This document shows positions 15,821 through 25,731 of a stretch of 64,000 bases of DNA, piece after piece (positions within the stretch are counted from its first letter, which is position 1; each line of letters begins with the position of its first letter). Under the pieces are notes generated by a model, which was given only the letters and a program-made list of their open reading frames with translations, did not search any database and had not been told where the DNA came from. Position numbers and translations under genes: made by a program. Origin of the DNA: Streptomyces sp. 71268 (GTDB lineage: Bacteria > Actinomycetota > Actinomycetes > Streptomycetales > Streptomycetaceae); contig NZ_CP114200.1 in NCBI RefSeq assembly GCF_029392895.1, positions 5,239,001-5,303,000 of the forward strand. The letters run 5' to 3'.

Positions 15821-16935
15821 AGAAGTTCGACAAGGAGCGGGTGCTGCTGGCGATCGCCGCGCCCGCCCTCGCCCTGGTCGCCGCGTTCACGGTGACCGCC
15901 CTGGTGCTGCTCGCCACGGGCAAGGAGCCGTTCAACGCCTTCGGCGTGATGTTCGAGTACGGCAGCAAGGCCGACAGCCAGGTCTACATCCTCAACAAGG
16001 CCACCACGTACTACCTGGCCGGCCTCGCCGTCGCCATCGGCTTCCGGATGAACCTGTTCAACATCGGCGTGGACGGCCAGTACCGGCTCTCCGCCTTCAT
16101 CGCGGCAGCCGCCGGCGGCGCGATGAACCTGCCGGGCCTGGTGCAGATCCCGCTGATCATCCTGGTGGCCATGCTGGTCGGCGCCATGTGGGCCTCGATC
16201 GCCGGACTGCTCAAGGTCTACCGAGGCGTCAGCGAGGTCATCAGCACCATCATGCTGAACTCGCTGGCCACCGCCCTGATCAGCTACCTGCTCGTGGACG
16301 GCCGGCTCGGCGTGCTCGACCCCGACACCAACATCGTCTCGACCGAGCCGCTGCCCGAGTCCAGCCACTTCTTCACCATCCCGGCCGGCGGCGACCTCGA
16401 CCCCGTCTGGGGCTTCCTGGTGGTGGCCGTGCTCGCCGGGTTCGCGTTCTGGTTCGTCCTCGGCCGCACCCGGTTCGGCTTCGACCTGCGCTCGGTGGGC
16501 CGCTCCGAGCCCGCGGCGCAGGCCAGCGGCGTGGGCGTCAAGCGCATGATCGTCACCAGCATGGTGCTCTCCGGCGCGATGGCGGGCCTGGTCGGCATGC
16601 CGACCGTGCTCAACGACACGCACCAGTTCACCGCCGACTTCCCGCTCGGCGTCGGCTTCACCGGCATCGCCGTGGCCCTCCTCGGCCGCAACCACCCGGT
16701 CGGCATCGCGCTCGGCGCCCTGCTGTGGGGCTTCCTGGAACGCGGCGCCAACCGGCTGGAGTTCGAGGGGTACGACAAGGAGATCGTCGGCGTGATGCAG
16801 GGCGTGATCGTGCTGTGCGTCGTCATCGCGTACGAACTGGTGCGCCGCTTCGGCATCAAGCGCCAGCAGCAGCGGGTGGGCGCCGAACTCGCCCAGCAGG
16901 CCGTCAATCTCACCAAGCGGGAGGTGGCCCAGTGA
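15817..16935 (+). CDS. Nucleoside ABC permease 1
   Basis: A 372-residue integral membrane permease of the BPD_transp_2 family. It has about eight to nine hydrophobic segments, the first at residues 10-32. The conserved stretch FRMNLFNIGVDGQYRLSAF and the coupling region GVSEVISTIMLNSLATAL are typical for the larger permease of BmpA-type nucleoside importers. The ATG overlaps the ATPase stop (ATGA) and the stop overlaps the next start (GTGA), so the three genes are translated as a unit. Confidence 0.92.
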   Translation: MKKFDKERVLLAIAAPALALVAAFTVTALVLLATGKEPFNAFGVMFEYGSKADSQVYILNKATTYYLAGLAVAIGFRMNLFNIGVDGQYRLSAFIAAAAGGAMNLPGLVQIPLIILVAMLVGAMWASIAGLLKVYRGVSEVISTIMLNSLATALISYLLVDGRLGVLDPDTNIVSTEPLPESSHFFTIPAGGDLDPVWGFLVVAVLAGFAFWFVLGRTRFGFDLRSVGRSEPAAQASGVGVKRMIVTSMVLSGAMAGLVGMPTVLNDTHQFTADFPLGVGFTGIAVALLGRNHPVGIALGALLWGFLERGANRLEFEGYDKEIVGVMQGVIVLCVVIAYELVRRFGIKRQQQRVGAELAQQAVNLTKREVAQ

Positions 16936-18239
16936 GCGGCGCCCCGACTCTCACCAAGACCCCGAAGGGCCCGCCCGGCGCCTCCCGGACCGCCGGCGGA
17001 CGGCTGTCCTTCGCCAAGGTGCTGCTGATCATCGCGGGCGCCCTGATCACGCTGTCGGTGGTCCGCGAGATCATCGACCAGGTCGCCTCGGGCCAGACCC
17101 CCGCGTTCAACAACATCACCTCATCCGGCCAGATCGCCGCCGGCCTGTCCATGGCCGTGCCCATCGGCCTCGCCGGCCTCGGCGGGCTGTGGGCCGAGCG
17201 GGCCGGCGTGGTCAACATCGGGCTTGAGGGCATGATGATCCTCGGCACCTTCTTCGGTGCCTGGGCCGGCTACCAGTGGGGGCCGTGGACCGGCGTGCTG
17301 GCCGGGGTGCTCGGCGGCGCGATCGGCGGCCTGGTGCACGCGGTGGCCACGGTCACCTTCGGCGTGGACCACATCATCTCCGGCGTGGCCATCAACATCC
17401 TGGCCCTGGGCGCCACGTCGTACCTGGCCAAGCGCTGGTTCGAGCCGCTGGCCGACGAGGGCGGCAGCCCCAAGCAGTCGCCGCAGGTCGACGACATCCA
17501 GCAGTTCACCGTGCCAGGTCTTGCCGACTGGTTGGCCGACCTGGAGAAGCACCACTGGTTCCTGGTCTCCGACGTGGCCGGCATCCTCGGCGGCCTGGTC
17601 ACCGACATCTCGGCGCTGACCGTGCTGGCCATCGCCCTGTTCGCCGGCACCTTCCTGGTGTTGTGGAAGACCTCGTTCGGGCTACGGCTGCGCTCCTGCG
17701 GCGAGAACCCGACCGCCGCCGAGTCGCTCGGCGTCAACGTCTACTTCTACAAGTACGCGGCGGTCGTCACCTCCGGCGCGCTGGCCGGCCTCGGCGGCGT
17801 CTTCCTCGCCCTGGTCCGCTCGCACATCTACAACGAGGGCCAGACCGGCGGCCGGGGCTACATCGGCCTGGCGGCCATGCTCTTCGGCAACTGGCGCCCC
17901 GGCGGCCTGGCCATGGGCGCGGGCCTGTTCGGCTACTCCGACGCGCTGCAACTGCGCAGCGGCGGCACCACCGTGCACGCCCTGATACTGCTCGTCGCGC
18001 TCGGCCTGCTGGCACTCGCCGTATGGCGACTGACCCGTCAGCACTACATCGCGGCGGGGCTGAGCGGCCTGGCCGCCGCGCTGCTGATCGTCTGGTACGC
18101 GATGACCGACTCCGTACCGAACGAGCTCGTCGGCGCCACGCCGTACATCGTCACCCTCCTGGTGATGGCCCTGGCGGCGCAACGGCTCCGCATGCCCAAG
18201 GCCAACAACAGGCCCTACCGAAGGGGACAGGGCGGATGA
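16932..18239 (+). CDS. Nucleoside ABC permease 2
   Basis: A 435-residue partner permease. Family motifs are AAGLSMAVPIGLAGLGGLWA, AGVVNIGLEGMMILGTFFGA and VDHIISGVAINILALGATSY. About ten membrane segments are visible, two of them in the C-terminal 100 residues, which are longer than in many homologues. The start is GTG 16932, overlapping the previous stop. The C-terminus ends in a basic tail and overlaps cdd by 4 bp, tying import to intracellular cytidine deamination. Confidence 0.92.
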   Translation: MSGAPTLTKTPKGPPGASRTAGGRLSFAKVLLIIAGALITLSVVREIIDQVASGQTPAFNNITSSGQIAAGLSMAVPIGLAGLGGLWAERAGVVNIGLEGMMILGTFFGAWAGYQWGPWTGVLAGVLGGAIGGLVHAVATVTFGVDHIISGVAINILALGATSYLAKRWFEPLADEGGSPKQSPQVDDIQQFTVPGLADWLADLEKHHWFLVSDVAGILGGLVTDISALTVLAIALFAGTFLVLWKTSFGLRLRSCGENPTAAESLGVNVYFYKYAAVVTSGALAGLGGVFLALVRSHIYNEGQTGGRGYIGLAAMLFGNWRPGGLAMGAGLFGYSDALQLRSGGTTVHALILLVALGLLALAVWRLTRQHYIAAGLSGLAAALLIVWYAMTDSVPNELVGATPYIVTLLVMALAAQRLRMPKANNRPYRRGQGG

Positions 18240-18730
18240 CCGAAGCCCCCGACACCCTCGCCCCGCTCCCCGAGAGCGCCTGGCAGGAGCTGCGGCAGCG
18301 GGCCCGGGAGGCGATGTCCCGGGCCTACGCCCCCTACTCCGGCTTCCCGGTCGGGGCCGCCGCCCTGGTGGACGACGGCCGCACGGTCAGCGGCTGCAAC
18401 GTCGAGAACGCCGCCTACGGGGTCGCGCTGTGTGCCGAATGCGGCCTGGTCTCCGCGCTGTTCGCGAGCGGCGGCGGCAGGCTGACCGCGTTCACCTGCT
18501 GCGACCGCGAGGGCCGGATCCTCATGCCGTGCGGTCGCTGCCGGCAGTTGCTGTGGGAACACGGCGGCCCGTGGCTCCGGATGGACACCGCCCGCGGCGT
18601 CCGCCCGCTGGCCGAACTCCTCCCGGACGCCTTCGGCGCCGCCGACCTCGAGCGCGCCGCCGCCCCCGGGCCCGGCGCCGACCCCGAACCGGGCGCCGAA
18701 TCCGGTCCCGGCGCCGACCTCGAACGATAG
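18236..18730 (+). CDS. cdd: Cytidine deaminase
   Basis: A 164-residue homotetrameric-type enzyme converting cytidine and deoxycytidine to the uridine forms. The active-site elements are present: YAPYSGFPVGAA, substrate-binding NVENAAYG (55-62), zinc ligand and proton shuttle in CAEC (C66, E68), and the zinc pair PCGRC (C99, C102). Typical members are about 130 residues. This one has an extra tail from residue 141, rich in Pro/Gly/Ala with a repeated GPGAD pattern, likely disordered. Coupled by ATGA overlap to the permease gene, it feeds deoA downstream. Confidence 0.95.
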   Translation: MTEAPDTLAPLPESAWQELRQRAREAMSRAYAPYSGFPVGAAALVDDGRTVSGCNVENAAYGVALCAECGLVSALFASGGGRLTAFTCCDREGRILMPCGRCRQLLWEHGGPWLRMDTARGVRPLAELLPDAFGAADLERAAAPGPGADPEPGAESGPGADLER

Positions 18731-18882
18731 GACCGCCCCGGACGTTGCACGGGCCAGTGGCCGTGCCACCTGCCTCGTCTCGACGCCCGGGGCGGCCGCC
18801 TGCACCCGACCGCGCGGCGGCCGGGGGCGCGCGCACCCCGCGCGCCCCCGCGCCACCCCCGCCCTGAAAGGCCCGCACGCCC

Positions 18883-20160
<1,278 letters not shown>

Positions 20161-20404
20161 CGCGCGGACACCGCTGCGGGCGGTGGCGCGTGGGCGCGTC
20201 GGCTTGGGCCGGGCGTGGGGGCACGGGTGCGTTGGCTCGGGCGGGGCGTGGGTGGATCGCCCCGGGGGGCGCGCGGGTTCGGAATGCGCTCACACGTTCG
20301 AGTGGCGTGGGGCGGCGAACCGGCTCGGGGACCACGGATCGTGCTGGGATGGATGACGTGACCGCACGGGAGCCGCAGGGGGCGGTTCCCGAGGAGGGGG
20401 CGTC

Positions 20405-21007
20405 ATGAGTGCGCGACGTAGCGAGCAGGTGCCGGCCATGACCGGCGGGTGGGCCGATCTCGCCCGCGGTTGGGAGGAGTCGGACGCCCCCGAGGGGTGG
20501 CGGGCCGAACTCATCGAGGGGGCCGTCACCCTCTCGCCCCCGCCCGACCGCCACCACCATCACGTCCTGGACCAGATCCAACGGCGGTTGTACGCGGCGA
20601 TCCCGCCGGACTGGGGGGTCTACCAGCGGCTGGGCCTGGCCGTCCCCGAGTGCGAGAGCATCTTCGTCCCCGACCTGGCGGTGGTGTCGAAGCGGGGTGC
20701 GCCGCGCGCTGAGCCCACGTCGTACGTCCCCGCCGCCACGGCCCGGATGACGGTCGAGATCACGTCGCGGGCCAGCGCCCACCGGGACCGCACCACCAAG
20801 GCCGCCGGCTACGCGCTGGCCGGTGTCCCGCTGTACGTGCTCGTGGACCGATGGGCCCTTCGGGGCCCCGTCGTCACGCTGTACGGGGCCCCGAAGGGGG
20901 AGGCGTATCGCGTGCTCAGCGCGGTCGGGTTCGGGGCGGACCTCCACCTCCCCGAACCCTTCGAGATGACCCTCGGCACCGGCGCCTTCGCCACCCGGGC
21001 GGCGTGA
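20405..21007 (+). CDS. Uma2-family PD-(D/E)XK nuclease-fold protein
   Basis: A 200-residue DUF820/Uma2 protein. Recognisable elements are ELIEGAVTLSPPPDRHHHHV, the catalytic-core strands VPDLAVVSKRG and MTVEITSRASAHRDRTTKAA, and YALAGVPLYVLVDRW. Streptomyces genomes carry many copies of this family with no settled function; the fold is that of restriction-type nucleases. The ATG has a good GAGGGGG site. A tiny 19-codon frame (20349-20408) ends across this start (ATGA) and might be a leader, but nothing else supports it. The 240 bp before the gene is G-rich and otherwise featureless. Confidence 0.85.
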   Translation: MSARRSEQVPAMTGGWADLARGWEESDAPEGWRAELIEGAVTLSPPPDRHHHHVLDQIQRRLYAAIPPDWGVYQRLGLAVPECESIFVPDLAVVSKRGAPRAEPTSYVPAATARMTVEITSRASAHRDRTTKAAGYALAGVPLYVLVDRWALRGPVVTLYGAPKGEAYRVLSAVGFGADLHLPEPFEMTLGTGAFATRAA

Positions 21008-21105
21008 TGGCCGCGCCCGAGGCCGCTTCCGCGACCGCGTTCGCGCGGGGGGACGGCCGCCCGGCGGGCGGGCCGGCGACGCGGCGGGCAGCCTGGTTCC
21101 GCTGG

Positions 21106-22698
21106 TTACCGCGCCGCCGCCAGCGCCCGCCGCTGCGCCAGCGCCTTGCGGGTCGCGTAGAGCGTGATGCTCGCCGCACCGACCATGGCCGCGAGGCCGA
21201 GCACGACGGTGCCCTCCCAGCCCGCCGCGTGGAAGGCGATGGCACCCAGCGTGCCGCCCGCGCTGCTGCCCAGGTAGTACGCCGACTGGTAGAGCGCGGA
21301 CGCCTGCGCGCGGCCCGTCGTGGCGGTGCGGCTGACCGAGGAGGAGGCCACGGCGTGCCCGGCGAAGAAGCCCGCCGTGATCAACACCAGCCCGAGCAGC
21401 ACCGCGAGCAGCGTGGAGGTCAGCGTGAGCAGCAGGCCGAGCGCCGTGGTGCCCACCGCCAGGTAGAGCGCGCTGCGCCGGCCGAGCCGAGCGACGAGTT
21501 GCCCCGCCGCCGCCGAGGACAGGGTCCCGACCAGGTACACAAGGAAGATCGACCCGACCACGCCCTGCGGGAGGTTGAACGGCTCCTCGATCAACCGGTA
21601 GCCGATGACGGTGTAGACCGCGCCGAACACGGTCATGAACAGCGCCCCGATCGCGTACAGCCGGCGCAACAGCGGGTCGGCCAGGTGGCCCCCGATGGTG
21701 CGGGCCAGTGCGCGGGGTCCGACCGGGTGCGACGTGAAGTGCCGGGCTCGGGGCACCAGGAGCCGGAAGACCACGGCGCACACCGCCGCCAGCAGCCCCA
21801 CCGCGGCCAGCGCCGCCCGCCAGCCCCACGCCTGGGCGACCCAGCCGGTGAGGATGCGACCGGACATGCCGCCGATGCTGTTGCCCGCGACGAACAGGCC
21901 GATCGCCCCGACCAGGGCCTTGCCCCGCACCTCCTCGGCCAGGTACGCCATCGCGGACGCGGGCACCCCGGCCAGCGCCGCGCCCTGGACGGCGCGCAGC
22001 GCGACCAGCCAGCCCAGGTTGGGCGCGAACGGCGTGAGCAGAGCGACGACCGCGGCGACGCTCAGCGAGGCGGTCATCAGGGTGCGCCGGCCGAACCGTT
22101 CGGAGAGCGCGCTCAGCGGCAGCACGGCGAGCGCGAGGGCGCCGGTCGCGGCCGAGACGGTCCAACTCGCCTGGCCCGGCGAGACGCCCAGGTCACCGGA
22201 GATGGCGGGCAGCAGCGCCTGCGTCGAGTAGAGCAGCGCGAAGGTGGAGATGCCGGCCGCCAGCAGCCCGAAGCTCATCCGTCGGTAGCCGGGCCCACCG
22301 GGACGCAGCTTGCCGCCGTCGGCGTCGGCCCCCTCGCCCGCACCGCCGGCCGATCCCTGCGCGCGCGGCACGGGCCGACCGGCCTCGTGGTCCTGTTCGG
22401 TCGTACGCGCCTTGGCGGGCCCGGAGTTCGGGTTGCTCTCGCGGGCGGCCCGGCCGGGGGCGGGGCGGCAGGGGCGAGGCCCCTGCGGGGTCGGGCGCCG
22501 GCGCGCGCGGGAGGCGGCGGCGCGGCAACGGCGCGCGAGGCGACCGGAGTCGGCGGCGGGCTCGGAGACCGGCGCGGCCTGCCGCTCGGGCGCGGCCGTG
22601 GCGGGCGACGCGGCGGCGGTCGTGGTGGAACGGGGGAACGGCGCGGTAGAGGCGCCCACACGGAGTTCGGTGGACGCCCCGGTATCAGCAGGAGGCAT
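21106..22698 (-). CDS. MFS transporter (DHA1-like exporter)
   Basis: A 530-residue major facilitator. Residues 1-140 are a low-complexity Ala/Pro/Arg-rich leader of unknown role. The 12-helix body starts at MSFGLLAAGISTFALLYSTQ and contains the family A-motif LSERFGRRTLMT after helix 2 and RLGRRSALYL in the second half. Relatives include the YnfM/Bcr-type drug or metabolite exporters. ATG 22698 is favoured because a -10-like TACGGT (minus strand, 22706-22711) lies 7 nt upstream, giving a leaderless mRNA. An internal ATG at 22278 would give the bare transporter. It is divergent from a LysR regulator. Confidence 0.88.
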   Translation of the reverse strand: MPPADTGASTELRVGASTAPFPRSTTTAAASPATAAPERQAAPVSEPAADSGRLARRCRAAASRARRRPTPQGPRPCRPAPGRAARESNPNSGPAKARTTEQDHEAGRPVPRAQGSAGGAGEGADADGGKLRPGGPGYRRMSFGLLAAGISTFALLYSTQALLPAISGDLGVSPGQASWTVSAATGALALAVLPLSALSERFGRRTLMTASLSVAAVVALLTPFAPNLGWLVALRAVQGAALAGVPASAMAYLAEEVRGKALVGAIGLFVAGNSIGGMSGRILTGWVAQAWGWRAALAAVGLLAAVCAVVFRLLVPRARHFTSHPVGPRALARTIGGHLADPLLRRLYAIGALFMTVFGAVYTVIGYRLIEEPFNLPQGVVGSIFLVYLVGTLSSAAAGQLVARLGRRSALYLAVGTTALGLLLTLTSTLLAVLLGLVLITAGFFAGHAVASSSVSRTATTGRAQASALYQSAYYLGSSAGGTLGAIAFHAAGWEGTVVLGLAAMVGAASITLYATRKALAQRRALAAAR

Positions 22699-22705
22699 GT
22701 CCACG

Positions 22706-22776
22706 ACCGTAAGCAGGGCGCTCTCATGCGTCCAATGCACAACATCGCGATAATCAATCCCATGGTGCATGAGCGC
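22706..22776. promoter_or_regulatory. LysR-controlled divergent promoter
   Basis: Minus-strand -10 TACGGT (22706-22711) serves the MFS gene, and plus-strand -10 GATAAT (22749-22754) serves the LysR gene; both lie 7 nt from their start codons. Inverted repeats flank the LysR start: GCGCTCTCATGCG (22718-22730) against GTGCATGAGCGC (22765-22776), plus an inner ATGCAC / GTGCAT pair (22735-22740, 22765-22770). These are candidates for LysR binding. Confidence 0.6.
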
Positions 22777-23868
22777 AGGTCAGCCCGTTCCGTGTCACGT
22801 CAGGGAAAGGAAAAAGTCACGTCGGACACACCCACCGCCGCGCGACCGCCGGCCGTGACCCCCACCCGGGCTCCGACCCCGCCCCCGGCCGCCGGCCCGC
22901 CTCCGTCCCCGTCCACGCGCCCGGCCTCGTCCGCGTCGGTGCCGGCCGCGACCGGCACCCACGCCGCCTCGTGGGCGGCGGCCCTGGCGCCGAGACTCGT
23001 GCAGTTCGCGGCCGTGGCGCGGTACGAGCACGTCACCCGTGCCGCACAGCAACTCGGTGTGCCGCAGTCCACACTGAGCCGGGCCATGGTGCGGCTCGAA
23101 GCGGACCTGGGCGTCGCCCTGTTCGCCCGGCACGGCCGTACCGTCTCGCTCACCCCGGCCGGCCACACCTTCCTGGCCTCCACCCAACGGGCGCTGGCCG
23201 AGGTGGAGCGGGCCGCGGAGTCGGTGCGCGCCGACGCCGACCCGGCCGCGGGCAAGGTCGCCTTCGGCTTCCTACACACGCTCGGCACCGAGACCGTGCC
23301 CGGGCTGCTCCGGGCGTTCCGCGCCGACCATCCGCGGGTGCGCTTCCAACTCGTCCAGAACTACGGCGAGGCGATGCTCGAACGCCTCCGCGCCGGCGAC
23401 CTCGACCTGTGCCTGACCTCGCCCGTCCCCGACGCCCCGGACCTGGTCGCACGCCGCCTCGACGAGCAGAAACTGCGCCTGGTGGTCCCCGACGACCACC
23501 GGCTCGCGCACCGCAAGCGGGTCCGCCTCGCCGAGGCGTCCGGCGAACTCTTCGTCACCCTGGAGCCGGGCTACGGGCTGCGCCGGATCACCGACGCGGT
23601 GTGTGCCGAGGCCGGGTTCACGCCGAAGATCGCCTTCGAGGGCGAGGAGGCCGAGACGCTGCGCGGCCTGGTGGCGGCCGGCCTCGGTGTGGCGCTGCTC
23701 CCACCTCCCGCGGTGCCGAGGCCCGGCGTGGTGGAGCTGACGGTCACGGCACCGCGCGCGGTTCGCGAGATCGGCGTGGCCTGGCTTGACGGGCACCCGG
23801 ACACGCCGCCGGTGACCGCCTTCAAGCGCTTCCTGCTCAGCCGCCGAGGCCAACTCCTGCCCCGCTGA
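22762..23868 (+). CDS. LysR-family regulator
   Basis: A 368-residue regulator. After about 70 residues rich in Pro/Ala/Thr, the winged helix-turn-helix appears (LVQFAAVARYEHVTRAAQQL, VPQSTLSRAMVRLEADLGV). A periplasmic-binding-like effector domain follows (VAFGFLHTLGTETVPGLLRA, FEGEEAETLRGLVAAGLGVA). ATG 22762 is chosen from the GATAAT box 7 nt upstream; GTG 22792 is an in-frame alternative. Most LysR proteins have no such leader, so the true start could be later, but no ribosome-binding site was seen there. It likely controls the divergent MFS exporter. Confidence 0.85.
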   Translation: MVHERRSARSVSRQGKEKVTSDTPTAARPPAVTPTRAPTPPPAAGPPPSPSTRPASSASVPAATGTHAASWAAALAPRLVQFAAVARYEHVTRAAQQLGVPQSTLSRAMVRLEADLGVALFARHGRTVSLTPAGHTFLASTQRALAEVERAAESVRADADPAAGKVAFGFLHTLGTETVPGLLRAFRADHPRVRFQLVQNYGEAMLERLRAGDLDLCLTSPVPDAPDLVARRLDEQKLRLVVPDDHRLAHRKRVRLAEASGELFVTLEPGYGLRRITDAVCAEAGFTPKIAFEGEEAETLRGLVAAGLGVALLPPPAVPRPGVVELTVTAPRAVREIGVAWLDGHPDTPPVTAFKRFLLSRRGQLLPR

Positions 23869-23941
23869 CGGTCGCCGCCGATGTCCGCGCTGACGCCCTC
23901 GCTGCCCGGCCGTCCGGCCGGCGTCCCGCGCCGCGCGGCGG

Positions 23942-24568
23942 CTAGGACTTCTCGGCCAGCAGCGGCTTGAGGGCCTCGCGCAGGTCGTCCTCGCCGACCG
24001 GGCTGAGCGCGCGGGCGGCGATCTTGCCGTCGCGGTCGATGAAGAGGGTGGACGGGATGCCCTGCGGGTTGAAGCTGCCCTTGGGGAAGTGCAGCGCCAA
24101 CTTGCCCGTCGGGTCGTGCCAGCTCGGGTAGCGCACCCCGAGTTCCTTCTCGAACTTGAGGCCCTGGGCCTTCTCGTGGTCGCTGTTCAGGCCGATGAAC
24201 GCCACGTCGTCCTTGGTCTCGGCGGCGACCTTGACCAGGCTCGGGGTCTCGGCGCGACACGGCGGGCACCAGGAGGCCCACAGGTTGATCGCGACCACCT
24301 TGCCCCGGTAGTCGGCGAGCCGGAGCCGTTCGCCGTCCAGCGCGGCCCCGGAGATGTCAGGCGCGGCCTGACGGTCGGCCTTGGCCACGGTCTCGATGGT
24401 GCTGGACCCGTTGCGGGTGAAGGTGGCCTTGCCCGACGAGCTACCGCTGCCGCACCCGGTGAGCGCCACGGTGGCGGCGAGCGCGCCGGACATCAGGCCG
24501 GCCGCGCGGGCAAGCGCGGTGCGACGGCTGCGGACACGGGTGCGGGAAACCGGCCGGCGGTGAGGCAT
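23942..24568 (-). CDS. TlpA/ResA-like thiol-disulfide lipoprotein
   Basis: A 208-residue exported thioredoxin-fold protein. A Tat/Sec-type basic leader and hydrophobic core end in the lipobox VALTGC (Cys39), so it is a membrane-anchored lipoprotein. The thioredoxin domain has the redox motif WASWCPPCRAETP and the cis-Pro region GIPSTLFIDRDG. The role is reduction of extracytoplasmic disulfides, as for haem attachment to cytochrome c or similar. No cytochrome maturation genes are in view. The next gene on this strand (24843) is separated by 274 bp of C-rich DNA in which I see no gene. Confidence 0.92.
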   Translation of the reverse strand: MPHRRPVSRTRVRSRRTALARAAGLMSGALAATVALTGCGSGSSSGKATFTRNGSSTIETVAKADRQAAPDISGAALDGERLRLADYRGKVVAINLWASWCPPCRAETPSLVKVAAETKDDVAFIGLNSDHEKAQGLKFEKELGVRYPSWHDPTGKLALHFPKGSFNPQGIPSTLFIDRDGKIAARALSPVGEDDLREALKPLLAEKS

Positions 24569-24842
24569 GCCGACAAGTCTTCCATGCGCCCCGCACCCAC
24601 CCCCGTGCGCCCCACCCCCCTACGCCGCGCGCCTCGGCCACGCTGCCGCACCACCATCCCCGCACCGCTGCTGACCCCCCGCCGCCGGGCCACTGCCGAG
24701 TCGTCACCGAGCTCCCGCCGAGTCGTCGCCGCGCCCCGGTGCCGCCCTGCGAGCCCCGCCGCCCCCCACCCCCTGCGGCGCCCGCCGGCCCGGCTCCCAG
24801 CCAAGCCCACGGGCTCGGCTCCCGCCTCGCTCCCGGCCCGGG

Positions 24843-25616
24843 CTACCGCCGCAGCGAGGAGCCGAAGCCCGCCGCGAGCGGCATCCGCAGGCCGAGCGGG
24901 GGCGGGGCGGCCAGCGCGTCCGCCAGTGGACGCGCGTAGTCCTGGTCGAAGAGGGAGCCCAGCGCGAAGTCGGCGGCGAGCGCGTACACCTCCTGCCGGT
25001 GGTGGTGGAGGCGGTGGCCGTCGGTGTGCACCTCGAAGCGGCACACCGTGTTGTTGATCTTCTTGGCCCGCTCGACGAGCCGGTAAGAGAGTTCGGGATC
25101 GGTGTGCTCGTCGTTGCTGCCGTGCACGACGAGCACCTGTCTGCCCGCCAGGTGCTTGACCGGGTCCGGGCTCAGCGTGGCCTCCGGGCTCGGTAGCCAC
25201 GGGGCGATGGCCAGGACCGAGCCCACGGCCGAGTGTCCCGCCGCGAGCAGCACGGCCCGCGCTCCCATGCCCATCCCGACCAGGCAGATCGGCACGTCCC
25301 CGTAGCGCCGTACCACCTCGTCCACGGCCCACTCGGCGTCCGCGACGGGGTCCGCGGCCGACCCGTTCCAGCCGCGACATCGATAGCGGACGACGTGTGC
25401 CGTCAGCCCCTCCGGCCGCCCCGCCTTCGCCAGCCCGCGCGCGAGCGGCCACATCGCCGCGGCCGACAGCGCGGTCGGCCGTCGGGTTCCGGTTGGCGTA
25501 CCGTCGGGCAGCAGCAGCGCCACCCCACCGACGGCCTTCCCCTCCGCCGCCACCCCCACGGGCCGCCCCAGCCGGGCGCTTCGATCCGGTCGTTCCGGCA
25601 ACGCTTGCTGAGCCAT
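24843..25616 (-). CDS. Alpha/beta-hydrolase-fold protein lacking nucleophile Ser
   Basis: A 257-residue hydrolase-fold protein. The strand-turn-helix that should carry the nucleophile reads [18 protein letters not shown], so the usual G-x-S-x-G is G-M-G-M-G, with Gly where Ser, Asp or Cys is needed. The acid region ([13 protein letters not shown]) and His region ([14 protein letters not shown]) are kept. Either the protein is a non-catalytic binder or it uses another residue. ATG 25616 is chosen; upstream sequence overlaps the divergent add promoter area. Function unknown. Confidence 0.8.
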   Translation of the reverse strand: MAQQALPERPDRSARLGRPVGVAAEGKAVGGVALLLPDGTPTGTRRPTALSAAAMWPLARGLAKAGRPEGLTAHVVRYRCRGWNGSAADPVADAEWAVDEVVRRYGDVPICLVGMGMGARAVLLAAGHSAVGSVLAIAPWLPSPEATLSPDPVKHLAGRQVLVVHGSNDEHTDPELSYRLVERAKKINNTVCRFEVHTDGHRLHHHRQEVYALAADFALGSLFDQDYARPLADALAAPPPLGLRMPLAAGFGSSLRR

Positions 25617-25703
25617 GTCAGAACGATGGCAGAAGCAACGGTGTACTCCACTACGCAGACTGGTCACTGTTCCGTATCTATCCAGCCGGTTACCCCGGGC
25701 GAT

Positions 25704-25725
25704 CTACGCGCGTAGGGGCTATGGT
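25704..25725 (+). promoter_or_regulatory. Operator CTACGCGCGTAG and -10 of add
   Basis: The perfect 12-bp palindrome at 25704-25715 is followed by -10-like TATGGT (25720-25725), and ATG 25732 is 6 nt further on. The site therefore sits between the -35 and -10 positions. It is identical to the sites before deoC and the purine nucleoside phosphorylase gene. Confidence 0.8.
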
Positions 25726-25731
25726 GCGCAG

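Noticed and set aside
20349..20408. 19-codon frame overlapping the Uma2 start
   Set aside because: The ATGA overlap is suggestive, but it has no ribosome-binding site and no recognisable product.
20851..22761. Upstream part of the 1005-codon plus-strand frame that contains the LysR protein
   Set aside because: The upstream 600 codons run antisense to the MFS transporter and are Arg/Gln-rich nonsense; only the LysR part after 22762 is real.
24843..25616. Calling this an active esterase or dienelactone hydrolase
   Set aside because: The nucleophile Ser is missing from the G-x-S-x-G turn.
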